Shown one piece after another: positions 1-6,658 of a DNA stretch of 11,551 nt. Within the stretch, counting starts at the first letter, position 1. Each line of letters begins with the position of its first letter. The translations under genes and the position numbers were made by a program. The notes below the pieces were generated by a model. The model saw nothing but the letters and a program-made list of their open reading frames with translations. It did no database searches and was not told where the DNA came from. The stretch lies in NCBI GenBank assembly GCA_947475855.1, contig CANJPN010000157.1, forward strand, positions 1 through 11,551, written 5' to 3'. Origin of the DNA: Bradyrhizobiaceae bacterium (GTDB lineage Bacteria > Pseudomonadota > Alphaproteobacteria > Rhizobiales > Hyphomicrobiaceae).

Positions 1-1197
1 CTGGCAAAACGAATTCCGCCGCCGGTACTTCATGTCGAGATGGAAGTGGTCTCGGTGCGCCTCGTTCGCTTCAGGCCCGAGCACCGTGCCGAACACCGTG
101 CAGGCGCTCGAATGAACGCTGCGGAGAAACTCAGCTTCCGGGCCTTTCGCGATTGCAGTCGAAACCGTCGTTACGGCCCCAACTTTTGCCCTAGCCGCAT
201 TCGAAACGTCTAAGGATTGGGCCCCGAGCCCCATCCGTTCCTGCTGGCGAACGGGCGACACCTTGCTGTCCGTCTTGGCCGCACCCGCCGTCTGGACCGG
301 CGCGACCTGCGTACCGCGCGCCGTCGGCCCCCATCCCCCGAGTACAGTGACCGTCCGCCCATCCGTCAGCTTGAAGCTGGACAGATCGAGCGCATTGGCA
401 AGCGCGTGCTCGCTGAGCGGCGCTTGTTTCTGGCCATAGCGGTTCCGGCAATCGTACGAAGTCGCAATGGTCACGCGGGCAACGGGAACACCGAAGTGCT
501 TCACCGCCGCAGGCTGCACGTGTTGGTCCATCCAGCGAGACAGCGCTGCCGCCGTCGAACAATTGGTTGTCGCCGCGGGTACGAGCGCCACCTTCGCAGC
601 CCCCACGGAACTCAATGTGATCGGCCCCGGCGTTCCGCACGTCATCGCGCGCATTGGCGGGGCCACGCTCCACTCGGCTGGAAGATTGCCCAGGAGTGCA
701 GCGCATTCTTCACGCGCCGCCCTGATCTCGCCTTCGCTCCACGCCGTGTTGGATTCGACGGGGGCAGACGCAGTTGTCTGGAGAGCGGAAACGACATTGC
801 CTTCGGGCGCCTTCTCCGGCGGCTTGCTCTCGGCAGCATGCCGCACACGCCGCGTCTTCTCTTTCGGTGCAGCGGCGGTCTGAACGTCTTGAGTAAGAGA
901 CAACTCCATCGGCACATCGGAAACTGCCGACGCCTCCTGAGCCTCCGACCTCGTCTCACCTGTCCCCGTGGCCGATAATGCCTCGGTGAACGAATTCACC
1001 GAAGCTCCGGAAGGAGGCACCTGAAGAGTTGCGACCTCCCGCGACACCGGCTCGAGTTGTGCAACCGGACGAACCGCGACAACACCGCTGGCGGCCGCGA
1101 AGACAAGCCCACCGATCGCGAGCCAGTTGAGCGTTGCGGCCGTGCGAGCGGCAATATCGGAGCCGCCACGTCGAACCGATCTTTTTTCGCCGCCCAT
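1..1197 (-). CDS. Extensin-family protein (M15-like fold), membrane-anchored; partial, 3' end outside window
   Basis: The reading frame is open for 399 codons from the ATG at 1197 to the left edge with no stop, so the C-terminus is missing. The start is well supported by a GGAGG ribosome site (1204-1208) six bases upstream. Residues 23-42 form one hydrophobic segment after a basic N-terminus, an uncleaved anchor or signal peptide. About residues 50-160 are low-complexity Ala/Pro/Glu/Thr linker. The C-terminal part matches the bacterial extensin-like domain (Pfam 'extensin-like_C'): conserved cysteines, PAATTNC, SEHALANALD (His264, Asp271), GTVLGPEANEAH and HRDHFHLD (His381, His384, His386, Asp388). 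The SxHxxxxxxD and HxHxD elements are the zinc-ligand pattern of D,D-carboxypeptidase-type M15 peptidases, so a periplasmic peptidoglycan role is plausible. Enzymatic activity in this family is not established. Family assignment is confident; function is inferred. Confidence 0.85.
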   Translation of the reverse strand, partial: MGGEKRSVRRGGSDIAARTAATLNWLAIGGLVFAAASGVVAVRPVAQLEPVSREVATLQVPPSGASVNSFTEALSATGTGETRSEAQEASAVSDVPMELSLTQDVQTAAAPKEKTRRVRHAAESKPPEKAPEGNVVSALQTTASAPVESNTAWSEGEIRAAREECAALLGNLPAEWSVAPPMRAMTCGTPGPITLSSVGAAKVALVPAATTNCSTAAALSRWMDQHVQPAAVKHFGVPVARVTIATSYDCRNRYGQKQAPLSEHALANALDLSSFKLTDGRTVTVLGGWGPTARGTQVAPVQTAGAAKTDSKVSPVRQQERMGLGAQSLDVSNAARAKVGAVTTVSTAIAKGPEAEFLRSVHSSACTVFGTVLGPEANEAHRDHFHLDMKYRRRNSFCQ

Positions 1198-1372
1198 GCA
1201 CAACCTCCGGCCACTTCGGGATTTCGCCCAGAACCCGACGCTCATCCAGCGGGGACGAAATAGGCACACTTCGAAGCATGCCGCACGAATATGTGTTTGA
1301 GTTACAAACGAATGGAGCGAAACCATGTCCCGCCGCCCCCATTGCCGCCACTATTGGACGGCCGCCGGGGCC

Positions 1373-1648
1373 TTAGGCGCGGATCTGCTCGTGCTGCACA
1401 TCGAGCGCCTTCTCCGCGGCGTCGATCTCTTCCACCAGCCCGAGATCACGTCCCGTCGTCCCGTTGGACGGCATGCCTTCGTTGGTAGCCGCGATCCGTT
1501 CCATGACCAGCTCGCGCCAGCGTTGCAGCGTCGCGTACTTCTGTCCGAGCGTTAGACCAGCCGTCTCCGCAAGCTGCACAGGATCGTCGAACTGCGCCTC
1601 CGGATTGAAGCGCGCAGTCTCGGTATTGAGATTGCTGATGACACTCAT
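1373..1648 (-). CDS. Small conserved-type hypothetical protein (91 aa)
   Basis: Reading frame of 91 codons ending in TAA. ATG 1648 is preferred over an in-frame start 22 codons upstream, because a GAGGA site lies a few bases before it and the extra residues look like untranslated sequence. The protein is soluble and mostly helical, with no membrane segment, signal or cysteine. The pattern FDDP (20-23), then LxxxQKYxxLQRW (about 33-44), an alternating charged helix and EGMP (57-60), resembles small uncharacterised rhizobial proteins of the type 'FxxP...LsxeqKxxiLxrWexDa...EGM'. That resemblance is recalled, not searched. It lies 114 bp downstream of the CinA-like gene and 175 bp upstream of the extensin-like gene, all on the same strand, with no clear terminator between them. 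Function unknown. Confidence 0.7.
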   Translation of the reverse strand: MSVISNLNTETARFNPEAQFDDPVQLAETAGLTLGQKYATLQRWRELVMERIAATNEGMPSNGTTGRDLGLVEEIDAAEKALDVQHEQIRA

Positions 1649-1762
1649 CCAAGGTCCTCGTGTTGTGAGGCGAAGCCGTAACCAAGACCCGCGCAAAGCA
1701 TACAAGAGCGACAACGTGCCGACCTTCCGATTGTTCCCGCAATGGTGGCCAAATGACGACGC

Positions 1763-2251
1763 TCAGCGGGCTTGTCCCAGGACCAGCTCGAGACTCTCGA
1801 GCGCCTTCGCCGCAAATAGATGCATGTTTTCAACGCGATCCGTGCGTGCCGTCTCGAGCGTTAACGAGCACTCCATCGGTCCGGCAATGGCGATACAGCA
1901 ATGACCCGCAGCATCTCCATAGCTATTGCCAGTAGGTCCCGTCGCCCCCGTTTCACCAAGCCCCCATACGCTCGCGTGACGCTGCCGGACTCGCCGTGCC
2001 AGCAACAAGGCATAGGTCTCCGTGGAAGGCCTGAACCCCGCCATCTCGCCGGGGCCAATCGAGAGCAACCCACGCCGGGCTGCCCGTGTGTAGACGACCG
2101 CGCCGCCGATGAAATAGGCGGACGCTCCGCCCACCGACAGCAGCGATGCAGCGATGAGACCCCCGGCAGACGACTCCGCTATCGAAATCGTCTCGCCTCG
2201 CGCCTTCAACTTCGCCCCTACCCGCTGTGCGATCTCGATCAACTCGTTCAT
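1763..2251 (-). CDS. Divergent CinA C-terminal (PncC-like) family protein
   Basis: 162 residues, the size of a stand-alone CinA C-terminal/PncC domain, which in its canonical form deamidates nicotinamide mononucleotide. ATG 2251 is chosen over an in-frame start 12 codons earlier because AGGAG lies seven bases upstream. The family core is recognisable: AESSAGGLIAASLL (25-38), GGAVVYTRAARRGLL (49-63) and IAIAGP near 120-125. It departs from the canonical motifs: ESCTGG is ESSAGG (26-31), and the Tyr-Ser-Asn-x-x-Lys element is Tyr-Thr-Arg-x-x-Arg (54-59). It carries its own signature, ETGATGPTGNSYGDAAGH (100-117), in place of the GVAGPGGGTxxKPVG loop. The Glu, Ser and Tyr of the core are kept; the Lys is Arg. 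I recall similar paralogues in rhizobial genomes annotated only as 'CinA family protein'. NMN amidase activity should not be assumed. The canonical paralogue is at 7213-7707. Confidence 0.85.
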   Translation of the reverse strand: MNELIEIAQRVGAKLKARGETISIAESSAGGLIAASLLSVGGASAYFIGGAVVYTRAARRGLLSIGPGEMAGFRPSTETYALLLARRVRQRHASVWGLGETGATGPTGNSYGDAAGHCCIAIAGPMECSLTLETARTDRVENMHLFAAKALESLELVLGQAR

Positions 2252-2309
2252 GCCGCCACTCCTGAGGTCAGTAAGAGCGACAACCATACCCCCCTCGGTC
2301 AGGAGCGTC

Positions 2310-2330
2310 AGCCGCTTTGGACGAGCGGCT
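2310..2330. repeat. Stem-loop in the divergent cinA-like/acetyltransferase intergenic region
   Basis: A perfect 7-bp inverted repeat, AGCCGCT (2310-2316) and AGCGGCT (2324-2330), with a 7-base spacer. It sits in the 177-bp space between two divergently transcribed genes, upstream of both, so it is not a terminator for either. It could be an operator or a leader hairpin, or chance in GC-rich DNA. No promoter in this space could be named with confidence. Confidence 0.35.
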
Positions 2331-2428
2331 TTCCTACACCCCCTACCTCATGTCCTTTTGGTATGCTCCTTGCTGGTTCCCGACCAAGGAAAGCCGAGCG
2401 GGCTACCGTTGGAAGGACAGCAGGGGCA

Positions 2429-3718
2429 ATGACCACACTCACCCAGACGGCTCGGCACATCCCGATGCCCCGCCATAGCAGCGTCGAGGCAGCTCCGAAG
2501 CTGTCGACCCCATGCGTTTCCGCGCCCAAGTCCACCTGCGCCACCGGGTTGCAGATCGACCTCGTTACCGACACCGCCACCCTTGCCAGCCTTGCGCCGG
2601 AATGGAACACCCTGTTCGAACATGCCGGCCGGGCGTCCCAGGTGTTCCAGACCCACGCATTCGCCACCCTCTTTGCCGAAACCTATCGCCTCGGCGCCAG
2701 GCAGGTTCAATCCGTCGGCCCCTGCGCTTGCCCACTCGCCATCGTGACTGCTCGCCGCGATGGCCGCCTCGTCATGGTCTGGCCGTTGGTCGAAACCCGC
2801 CGCTTTGGCCTACGTTGCCTGAGCTGGCTGGGAGAGCCCGTTGCCCAATACGGCGATGTCGTACTCGATCCGAACGAACAGGCGCTGGAAACCCTGGAAG
2901 CCGCCTTTGCTTATATTCGCGACGAGATCCGGCCCGACACGCTGCGCCTCCGCAAGGTACGCTCCGACGCTGTAATCGCTCCTTTCCTGGCGACCCTCGG
3001 AATCTCCCCTGCCGAGATGGTCGAAGCCCCGTGTGTGACGCTGGCCGGAGACGGTTCGCCGTTCGAGGACCGGCAAAACGGCAAGGCCAAGAAAAACCGG
3101 CGCCGGCTCATGCGGCGGCTGGAAGAGGCTGGCACTGTCGTATTCCGCGAGTTGCCCGCCGGCGAGGCAGCCGCTGCCGCACTTGCCGCTGGCCTCGCCG
3201 ACAAACGCGAATGGCTGAAGCGCCGCGGTCTCGTCTCCCCCTCGCTGGGCGACCCGCTCGTCGACAGGCTACTGGATCGCGCCGTCACGGATGACGATCG
3301 AACGACCGGCTGCGCCGCATTCGAACTCACACTCGACGGCCGCCCTGTCGCGTTCGCCCTGGGCTTCCGCTGCAAGCGCCGCTTGATGCTGCACATGATC
3401 ACATACGCTGCCGACATGGAGAAACACGGCGTCGGCGTCCTGAACCTCGAAGCAATTCTGCGCCTTGCCGAGGCCGAAGGCCTGGAAGCTGTCGACCTGC
3501 TGCCGCCCAAGGCCGAATACAAGCTCGATTGGGCCGATGTCAGCGCCGCCGCCGGCGACTACCACGTCGGACTGACTTTACGCGGCAGACTCGTGTCACA
3601 CCTCGTCGACGGCAAAGTACTGCCGGTGGTCAAGGAAACCATCCATCGGCTGCCACTTTCGTTGCGTCGAACGCTTGCCGCCCGCACCCTGGCTCAAACG
3701 GCTTCTGCCCAGGCCTGA
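2429..3718 (+). CDS. GNAT acetyltransferase, CelD/BioF2-like (Acetyltransf_6)
   Basis: 429 residues. The ATG at 2429 is the first plausible start. A purine-rich GGAAGGA lies 11 bases upstream and AGGGG closer still; the in-frame sequence further upstream is antisense to the CinA-like gene. About residues 1-40 are a poorly conserved, Ser/Thr/Pro-rich lead-in. Residues about 43-205 match the N-terminal half of CelD/BcsL-type proteins: LAPEWNTLFEHA, QVFQTHAF and the WLGEPVAQYGDVVLD stretch (133-147). Residues about 215-365 are the GNAT-like domain, opening with the basic helix KKNRRRLMRRLEEAG (221-235) and containing AFELTLDGRPVAFALGF (297-313) and the ending LLPPKAEYKLDWAD (357-370). Such proteins are usually called cellulose-biosynthesis acetyltransferases, but no cellulose or other polysaccharide gene is visible here, so the substrate is unknown. 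It converges with radC, with 29 bp between the stops. Confidence 0.85.
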   Translation: MTTLTQTARHIPMPRHSSVEAAPKLSTPCVSAPKSTCATGLQIDLVTDTATLASLAPEWNTLFEHAGRASQVFQTHAFATLFAETYRLGARQVQSVGPCACPLAIVTARRDGRLVMVWPLVETRRFGLRCLSWLGEPVAQYGDVVLDPNEQALETLEAAFAYIRDEIRPDTLRLRKVRSDAVIAPFLATLGISPAEMVEAPCVTLAGDGSPFEDRQNGKAKKNRRRLMRRLEEAGTVVFRELPAGEAAAAALAAGLADKREWLKRRGLVSPSLGDPLVDRLLDRAVTDDDRTTGCAAFELTLDGRPVAFALGFRCKRRLMLHMITYAADMEKHGVGVLNLEAILRLAEAEGLEAVDLLPPKAEYKLDWADVSAAAGDYHVGLTLRGRLVSHLVDGKVLPVVKETIHRLPLSLRRTLAARTLAQTASAQA

Positions 3719-3747
3719 TCATAGCCCGCTCACCCGGTATCGAGCGC

Positions 3748-4527
3748 TCAGATCAGCTTCAGCCCGCGGAAGCTGACATGCCCCTGCCGGCCGACGATGA
3801 CGTGATCGTGCACCGTCACACCGAGCGGCTTCGCCACATCGATGATGTGCTTCGTCATGTCGATATCGGCGCGCGACGGCGCGGGATCGCCCGAGGGGTG
3901 ATTGTGGACGAGAATGATCGCGGTCGATGACAACTCGAGCGCGCGCTTTACGACTTCGCGCACATAGACCGGCGTGTGATCGACAGTACCTTCGCCCTGG
4001 ATCTCGTCGGCGATCAGCCGGTTCTTCTTGTCGAGGAACAGTATCCGAAATAGCTCGTGCGCTTCGTAGGCCATCGACGCCCGGCAGTAGTCGACAACCT
4101 GGCTCCACGTTCCGAGCACCGGTTTTTGCATCACCTGCCGTTGCATCATCCGCAACGCCGCTGCCCGCACGATTTTCAGCTCCTGGACGACGCGGGGACC
4201 AGCCCCCTTCACCTCCTCGATCAGCAAATCGGGCGCGTTGATGACTTCGGCGAACGAACCGAACCGCGCAATCAGCCGCTTGGCGAGATCCTTCGTGTCC
4301 CCGCGCGGATAGGCCTTGAAGAGTACAAGCTCGAGCAACTCGTAGTCCGGCATCGCCTCTGCCCCACCTTCCATCAGGCGGCTGCGAAGCCGCTCCCGGT
4401 GGCCGTGATAGCTCGGCGTTTCGACAGCCTTGACGGACGCTTCGAACAGGCCCGGTTGCTTGTCAGCATCCGTGTCGCAATCGGCATCGGCCGTTGATTG
4501 CTGACCCGTCTTGCCGGCTGCCGACAT
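3748..4527 (-). CDS. radC: RadC-family JAB/MPN+ domain protein
   Basis: 259 residues from ATG 4527. A TTG at 4542 would add five residues, but GGAG (4536-4539) lies nine bases before the ATG, so the ATG is preferred. Residues 1-40 are a variable acidic lead-in. Residues about 41-125 hold the RadC helical region (HRERLRSRL, DYELLELVLF, GAGPRVVQELK, a helix-hairpin-helix-like segment). Residues about 138-259 are the JAB/MPN+ metalloprotease-like domain. The JAMM signature is intact: Glu175 is a candidate catalytic acid, followed by His208-x-His210-x7-Ser218-x2-Asp221 in HNHPSGDPAPSRAD. The family was named for DNA repair in E. coli, but that role is disputed and the biochemical activity is unproven. 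The gene starts 15 nt after the map stop on the same strand, which suggests co-transcription. Confidence 0.95.
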   Translation of the reverse strand: MSAAGKTGQQSTADADCDTDADKQPGLFEASVKAVETPSYHGHRERLRSRLMEGGAEAMPDYELLELVLFKAYPRGDTKDLAKRLIARFGSFAEVINAPDLLIEEVKGAGPRVVQELKIVRAAALRMMQRQVMQKPVLGTWSQVVDYCRASMAYEAHELFRILFLDKKNRLIADEIQGEGTVDHTPVYVREVVKRALELSSTAIILVHNHPSGDPAPSRADIDMTKHIIDVAKPLGVTVHDHVIVGRQGHVSFRGLKLI

Positions 4528-4542
4528 CACCAGCCGCTCCAA

Positions 4543-5388
4543 TCAGGTTACGACAGCATAAGGTGGCTTGTGAAAACCCGCCGGCGAGTACGTGAATACC
4601 TCGCAGCCCGTTTCCGTGACGCCGATGGTGTGCTCAAACTGAGCCGATAACTCGCGATCGCGGGTTACCGCCGTCCAGCCGTCCGACAGCACTTTCACTG
4701 GCGACTTGCCAAGATTGATCATCGGCTCGATCGTGAACAGCATGCCGGGCTTCAACTCGGGGCCTTCGCCGGCCACGCCATAGTGAAGGATGTTCGGACG
4801 GTCGTGGAACACGCGGCCAAGACCATGCCCACAGAACTCCCGCACCACACTGCAGCGCTCGCTCTCCGCATAGGTTTGGATCGCTTCGCCGATGTGACCC
4901 ACGGTATTGCCAGGCTTCACTGCCGCGATGCCGCGCACCATGGCCTCGTGCGTCACCTCGATCAGCCGCTCCGCCCGCCGGTTGACTGCACCGACCGGAT
5001 ACATGCGGCTCGTATCGCCGTACCAGCCATCGACGATCAGTGTGACATCGATATTGAGGATATCGCCTTCGCGCATCGGTTTGGAGCTGGGTATGCCGTG
5101 ACACACCACGTGGTTGATCGACGTGCAGATCGCCCGCGGAAAACCGCGATAGTGCAAGGGTGCCGGCGTCGCCTTGTGATCGAGCGCGAATTCCAGAACG
5201 AGGTCGTCGAGCTTCTGGGTCGACACGCCCGGCTTCACGAACGGCACCAGCATATCCAGCGCACGCGCAGCCAATTGACCGGCCTTGCGCATCCACTCGA
5301 AATCCTCCGGCTTGTAAATCCGGATCGGACCTTCACTCGCTGGTTCGGCCGGAGCCGCGCTCGTTCGCCCCTGCTGCATATTGGTCAT
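4543..5388 (-). CDS. map: Methionine aminopeptidase, type I
   Basis: 281 residues. It removes the initiator methionine from nascent cytosolic proteins. All five metal ligands and the conserved histidine can be placed by their spacing relative to the E. coli enzyme: His97 in CHGIP, Asp114 in NIDVT, Asp125 in GDTS, His188 in GHGLGR, Glu221 in TIEP and Glu252 in QFEH. The intervals between Asp114/Asp125, His188/Glu221 and Glu221/Glu252 equal those of E. coli, so an active enzyme is expected. There is an N-terminal lead of about 20 residues, rich in Gln/Ala/Pro, before the conserved IRIYKPEDFEWMRKAG. The start is the weakest point: ATG 5388 has only a GGAAAG about 12 bases upstream, and ATG 5379, three codons later, is possible. 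The pair map-radC shares a strand with a 15-nt gap. Confidence 0.96.
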   Translation of the reverse strand: MTNMQQGRTSAAPAEPASEGPIRIYKPEDFEWMRKAGQLAARALDMLVPFVKPGVSTQKLDDLVLEFALDHKATPAPLHYRGFPRAICTSINHVVCHGIPSSKPMREGDILNIDVTLIVDGWYGDTSRMYPVGAVNRRAERLIEVTHEAMVRGIAAVKPGNTVGHIGEAIQTYAESERCSVVREFCGHGLGRVFHDRPNILHYGVAGEGPELKPGMLFTIEPMINLGKSPVKVLSDGWTAVTRDRELSAQFEHTIGVTETGCEVFTYSPAGFHKPPYAVVT

Positions 5389-5528
5389 GACGCCATCAGG
5401 CTTTCCGCGAGATCGGTGAGATGATCCGCAATGTAGTGAAAAAGCGCCGAGACGCAATCGCGGCTTGTGTACGGCGTGACAGTTTCTGTTCTGCGCATGC
5501 GCGAACTGCGGCGAGTTCCAGCAGATGC

Positions 5529-5562
5529 AAAACCCCGGCAGCGCGTCACAGCGCAACCGGGG
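5529..5562 (-). terminator. Intrinsic terminator of rplS
   Basis: Read on the minus strand, a stem CCCCGG/CCGGGG (5557-5562 with 5533-5538) continues, after a G-T wobble and one mismatch, into GCGC/GCGC with a six-base loop. It is followed at once by TTTT (the A-run 5529-5532). It lies about 90 bp past the rplS stop in the right orientation. The remainder of the 264-bp space between rplS and the map start shows no gene. Confidence 0.75.
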
Positions 5563-5652
5563 CCGGTATCCTCATCGCGATCGCAGAGCTTCCAGGTAAG
5601 CCCCGCGCCGCTTAATGCCGTCCCGCGCAGGGAGCGCAGAGGGCGAACTATT

Positions 5653-6357
5653 TCAGCTCTTGGCTTCCTCGGCAGGCGTTTCCGCCGCGGAGGCTTCCGA
5701 CATCAGCCGACGAGCCTCGCCAATCCAGTCTTCCTTCTCGATGCGGCCATTGAGTTGCAGCACATCGTCCAGATTTGCGATGTCATCATCCGAGAAGGAT
5801 GCGATCTGATCGTAGCGCAGAACGTTGAGCTTCTTGAGCTGCGCGTCCATGTCCTTGTCGATCTTCGTGATCTTCGTGAGATCGTCCGGGGCGCCCTTCG
5901 GACGCTTGAATCCCTTGAAGGCAGCGTTGAGGCGCTTTGCCCGCGCGTCCGAACGCTCGAGAATACGAGCAGACTTGCCGCGGCGACCACGCAGGTAATA
6001 GAGCTTCGCACGACGGACGCGACCGCGGCGCACCACTTCGATGTCGGCGATGAATGGCGAGTAGACCGGAAACACGCGCTCCACGCCCTCGCCATAAGAA
6101 ATCTTGCGAACCGTGAAGCTTTCCTGGATGCCCTTGCCGTCGCGCGCGATAACCACGCCCTCGTAGGCCTGGAGACGGTAGGTGACCTTCGGAACGTCCT
6201 TTTTGGCGGCTTTCGCCTTGCCCTTGGCAGCAGACTCGACCTCTTCAGCCACCCGCACCATCACCTTGACCGTGTCGCCAGGAGAGAAATCAGGGATGAC
6301 ACGCTTGGCGGTGATAGCCGCCATCTGCTCTTTCTCGATCTGCTCGATGATGTTCAT
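5653..6357 (-). CDS. rplS: 50S ribosomal protein L19 with internal insertion and C-terminal extension
   Basis: 234 residues; bacterial L19 is usually about 115-130. The L19 core is unmistakable: MNIIEQIEKEQM (1-12), FSPGDTVKV (24-32), QAYEGVVIAR (63-72), SFTVRKISYGEGVERVFPVYSP (80-101) and RRAKLYYLRGRRGKSARI (115-132). L19 lies at the 30S-50S interface of the ribosome. Two additions stand out. One is an insertion of roughly 17 residues, rich in Lys and Ala, around 41-58. The other is a C-terminal extension from about 145, containing DDLTKI (158-163), LNVLRYDQIASFSDDDI (177-193) and GRIEKEDWIGEARRLM (204-219), then an acidic Ala/Glu tail. ATG 6357 gives the family-standard MNIIEQ start with GGAAA upstream; ATG 6372 would add five residues but has no visible ribosome site. 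The usual neighbours trmD and rimM are not upstream. Confidence 0.95.
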   Translation of the reverse strand: MNIIEQIEKEQMAAITAKRVIPDFSPGDTVKVMVRVAEEVESAAKGKAKAAKKDVPKVTYRLQAYEGVVIARDGKGIQESFTVRKISYGEGVERVFPVYSPFIADIEVVRRGRVRRAKLYYLRGRRGKSARILERSDARAKRLNAAFKGFKRPKGAPDDLTKITKIDKDMDAQLKKLNVLRYDQIASFSDDDIANLDDVLQLNGRIEKEDWIGEARRLMSEASAAETPAEEAKS

Positions 6358-6403
6358 AGTCGCGTTTTCCATGTTGTTTTTTTAACGAACGCAGAGGAGC
6401 CGC

Positions 6404-6416
6404 GGCCGGTCCGGCC
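6404..6416. repeat. Perfect GC palindrome in the rplS leader
   Basis: GGCCGG (6404-6409), one base, then CCGGCC (6411-6416). It lies 31-60 bases upstream of the rplS start, depending on which end and start are used, inside the likely 5' leader. The one-base centre means it cannot form a tight RNA hairpin without opening inner pairs, so a DNA-level site or chance is as likely as an RNA structure. Confidence 0.3.
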
Positions 6417-6474
6417 CCGTTTAGAGGCGAGACGGGCGGGCTCATGCACCCACGATTGCGGGAAATGATGGGGC

Positions 6475-6503
6475 TCAATACCTCAAACGTACCGGCTTGT
6501 CGA
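6475..6503 (-). promoter_or_regulatory. Candidate promoter for rplS
   Basis: On the minus strand TCGACA (6503-6498) matches five of six bases of the -35 consensus. After a 17-base spacer comes TATTGA (6480-6475), a poor -10 that matches only its first three bases. Position and direction suit rplS and would give a leader of roughly 110 nt containing the palindrome at 6404-6416. The prediction is by eye and weak. Confidence 0.25.
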
Positions 6504-6540
6504 TACGCCAGGAAGCGGCGCAAACCCCTCAATTCAGCTT

Positions 6541-6560
6541 GCCGAAGTGCCACCTTCGGC
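6541..6560. promoter_or_regulatory. Inverted repeat upstream of marR, possible operator
   Basis: A perfect 7-bp inverted repeat, GCCGAAG (6541-6547) and CTTCGGC (6554-6560), around a six-base centre. It is about 100 bp upstream of the marR start and about 185 bp upstream of rplS. A 20-bp two-fold-symmetric site between a MarR-type gene and its divergent neighbour fits an autoregulatory operator. No second copy was found to support this, and it could equally be an RNA hairpin. Confidence 0.35.
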
Positions 6561-6658
6561 GCGTCATACACAACACCCTTGTGACTAAGGCTTGATGTGC
6601 AACCCCGAATCACAGCACTTCGAGGTTGTAGACCCAAGAGCGGGCACGAGGGCTCCCC

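Larger units (their letters stand above)
6358..6658. other. Divergent intergenic region rplS/marR (301 bp), no gene
   Basis: I see no credible coding frame here; one long minus-strand frame crossing it enters rplS out of frame and has shadow-like composition. It must hold the promoters of rplS (leftward) and marR (rightward). Structured elements seen are the perfect palindrome at 6404-6416, the hairpin at 6541-6560 and a weak promoter-like pair for rplS at 6475-6503, each listed separately. No riboswitch class or tRNA-like fold was recognised. Confidence 0.6.

Noticed and set aside
217..978. Long plus-strand open frame (253 codons) over the extensin-like gene
   Set aside because: Its product is Arg-rich with no recognisable motifs, and the minus-strand frame beneath it carries clear family motifs. 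It is an antisense shadow in GC-rich DNA.
3719..3747. Bidirectional terminator between the acetyltransferase gene and radC
   Set aside because: The 29-bp gap shows no inverted repeat worth naming.
4783..5424. Plus-strand frame of 213 codons over map
   Set aside because: Antisense to a complete map gene with all catalytic residues; no protein features of its own.
5467..6468. Plus-strand open frame of 333 codons spanning all of rplS
   Set aside because: It is antisense to an unmistakable L19 gene, crosses its terminator, and has no family features.
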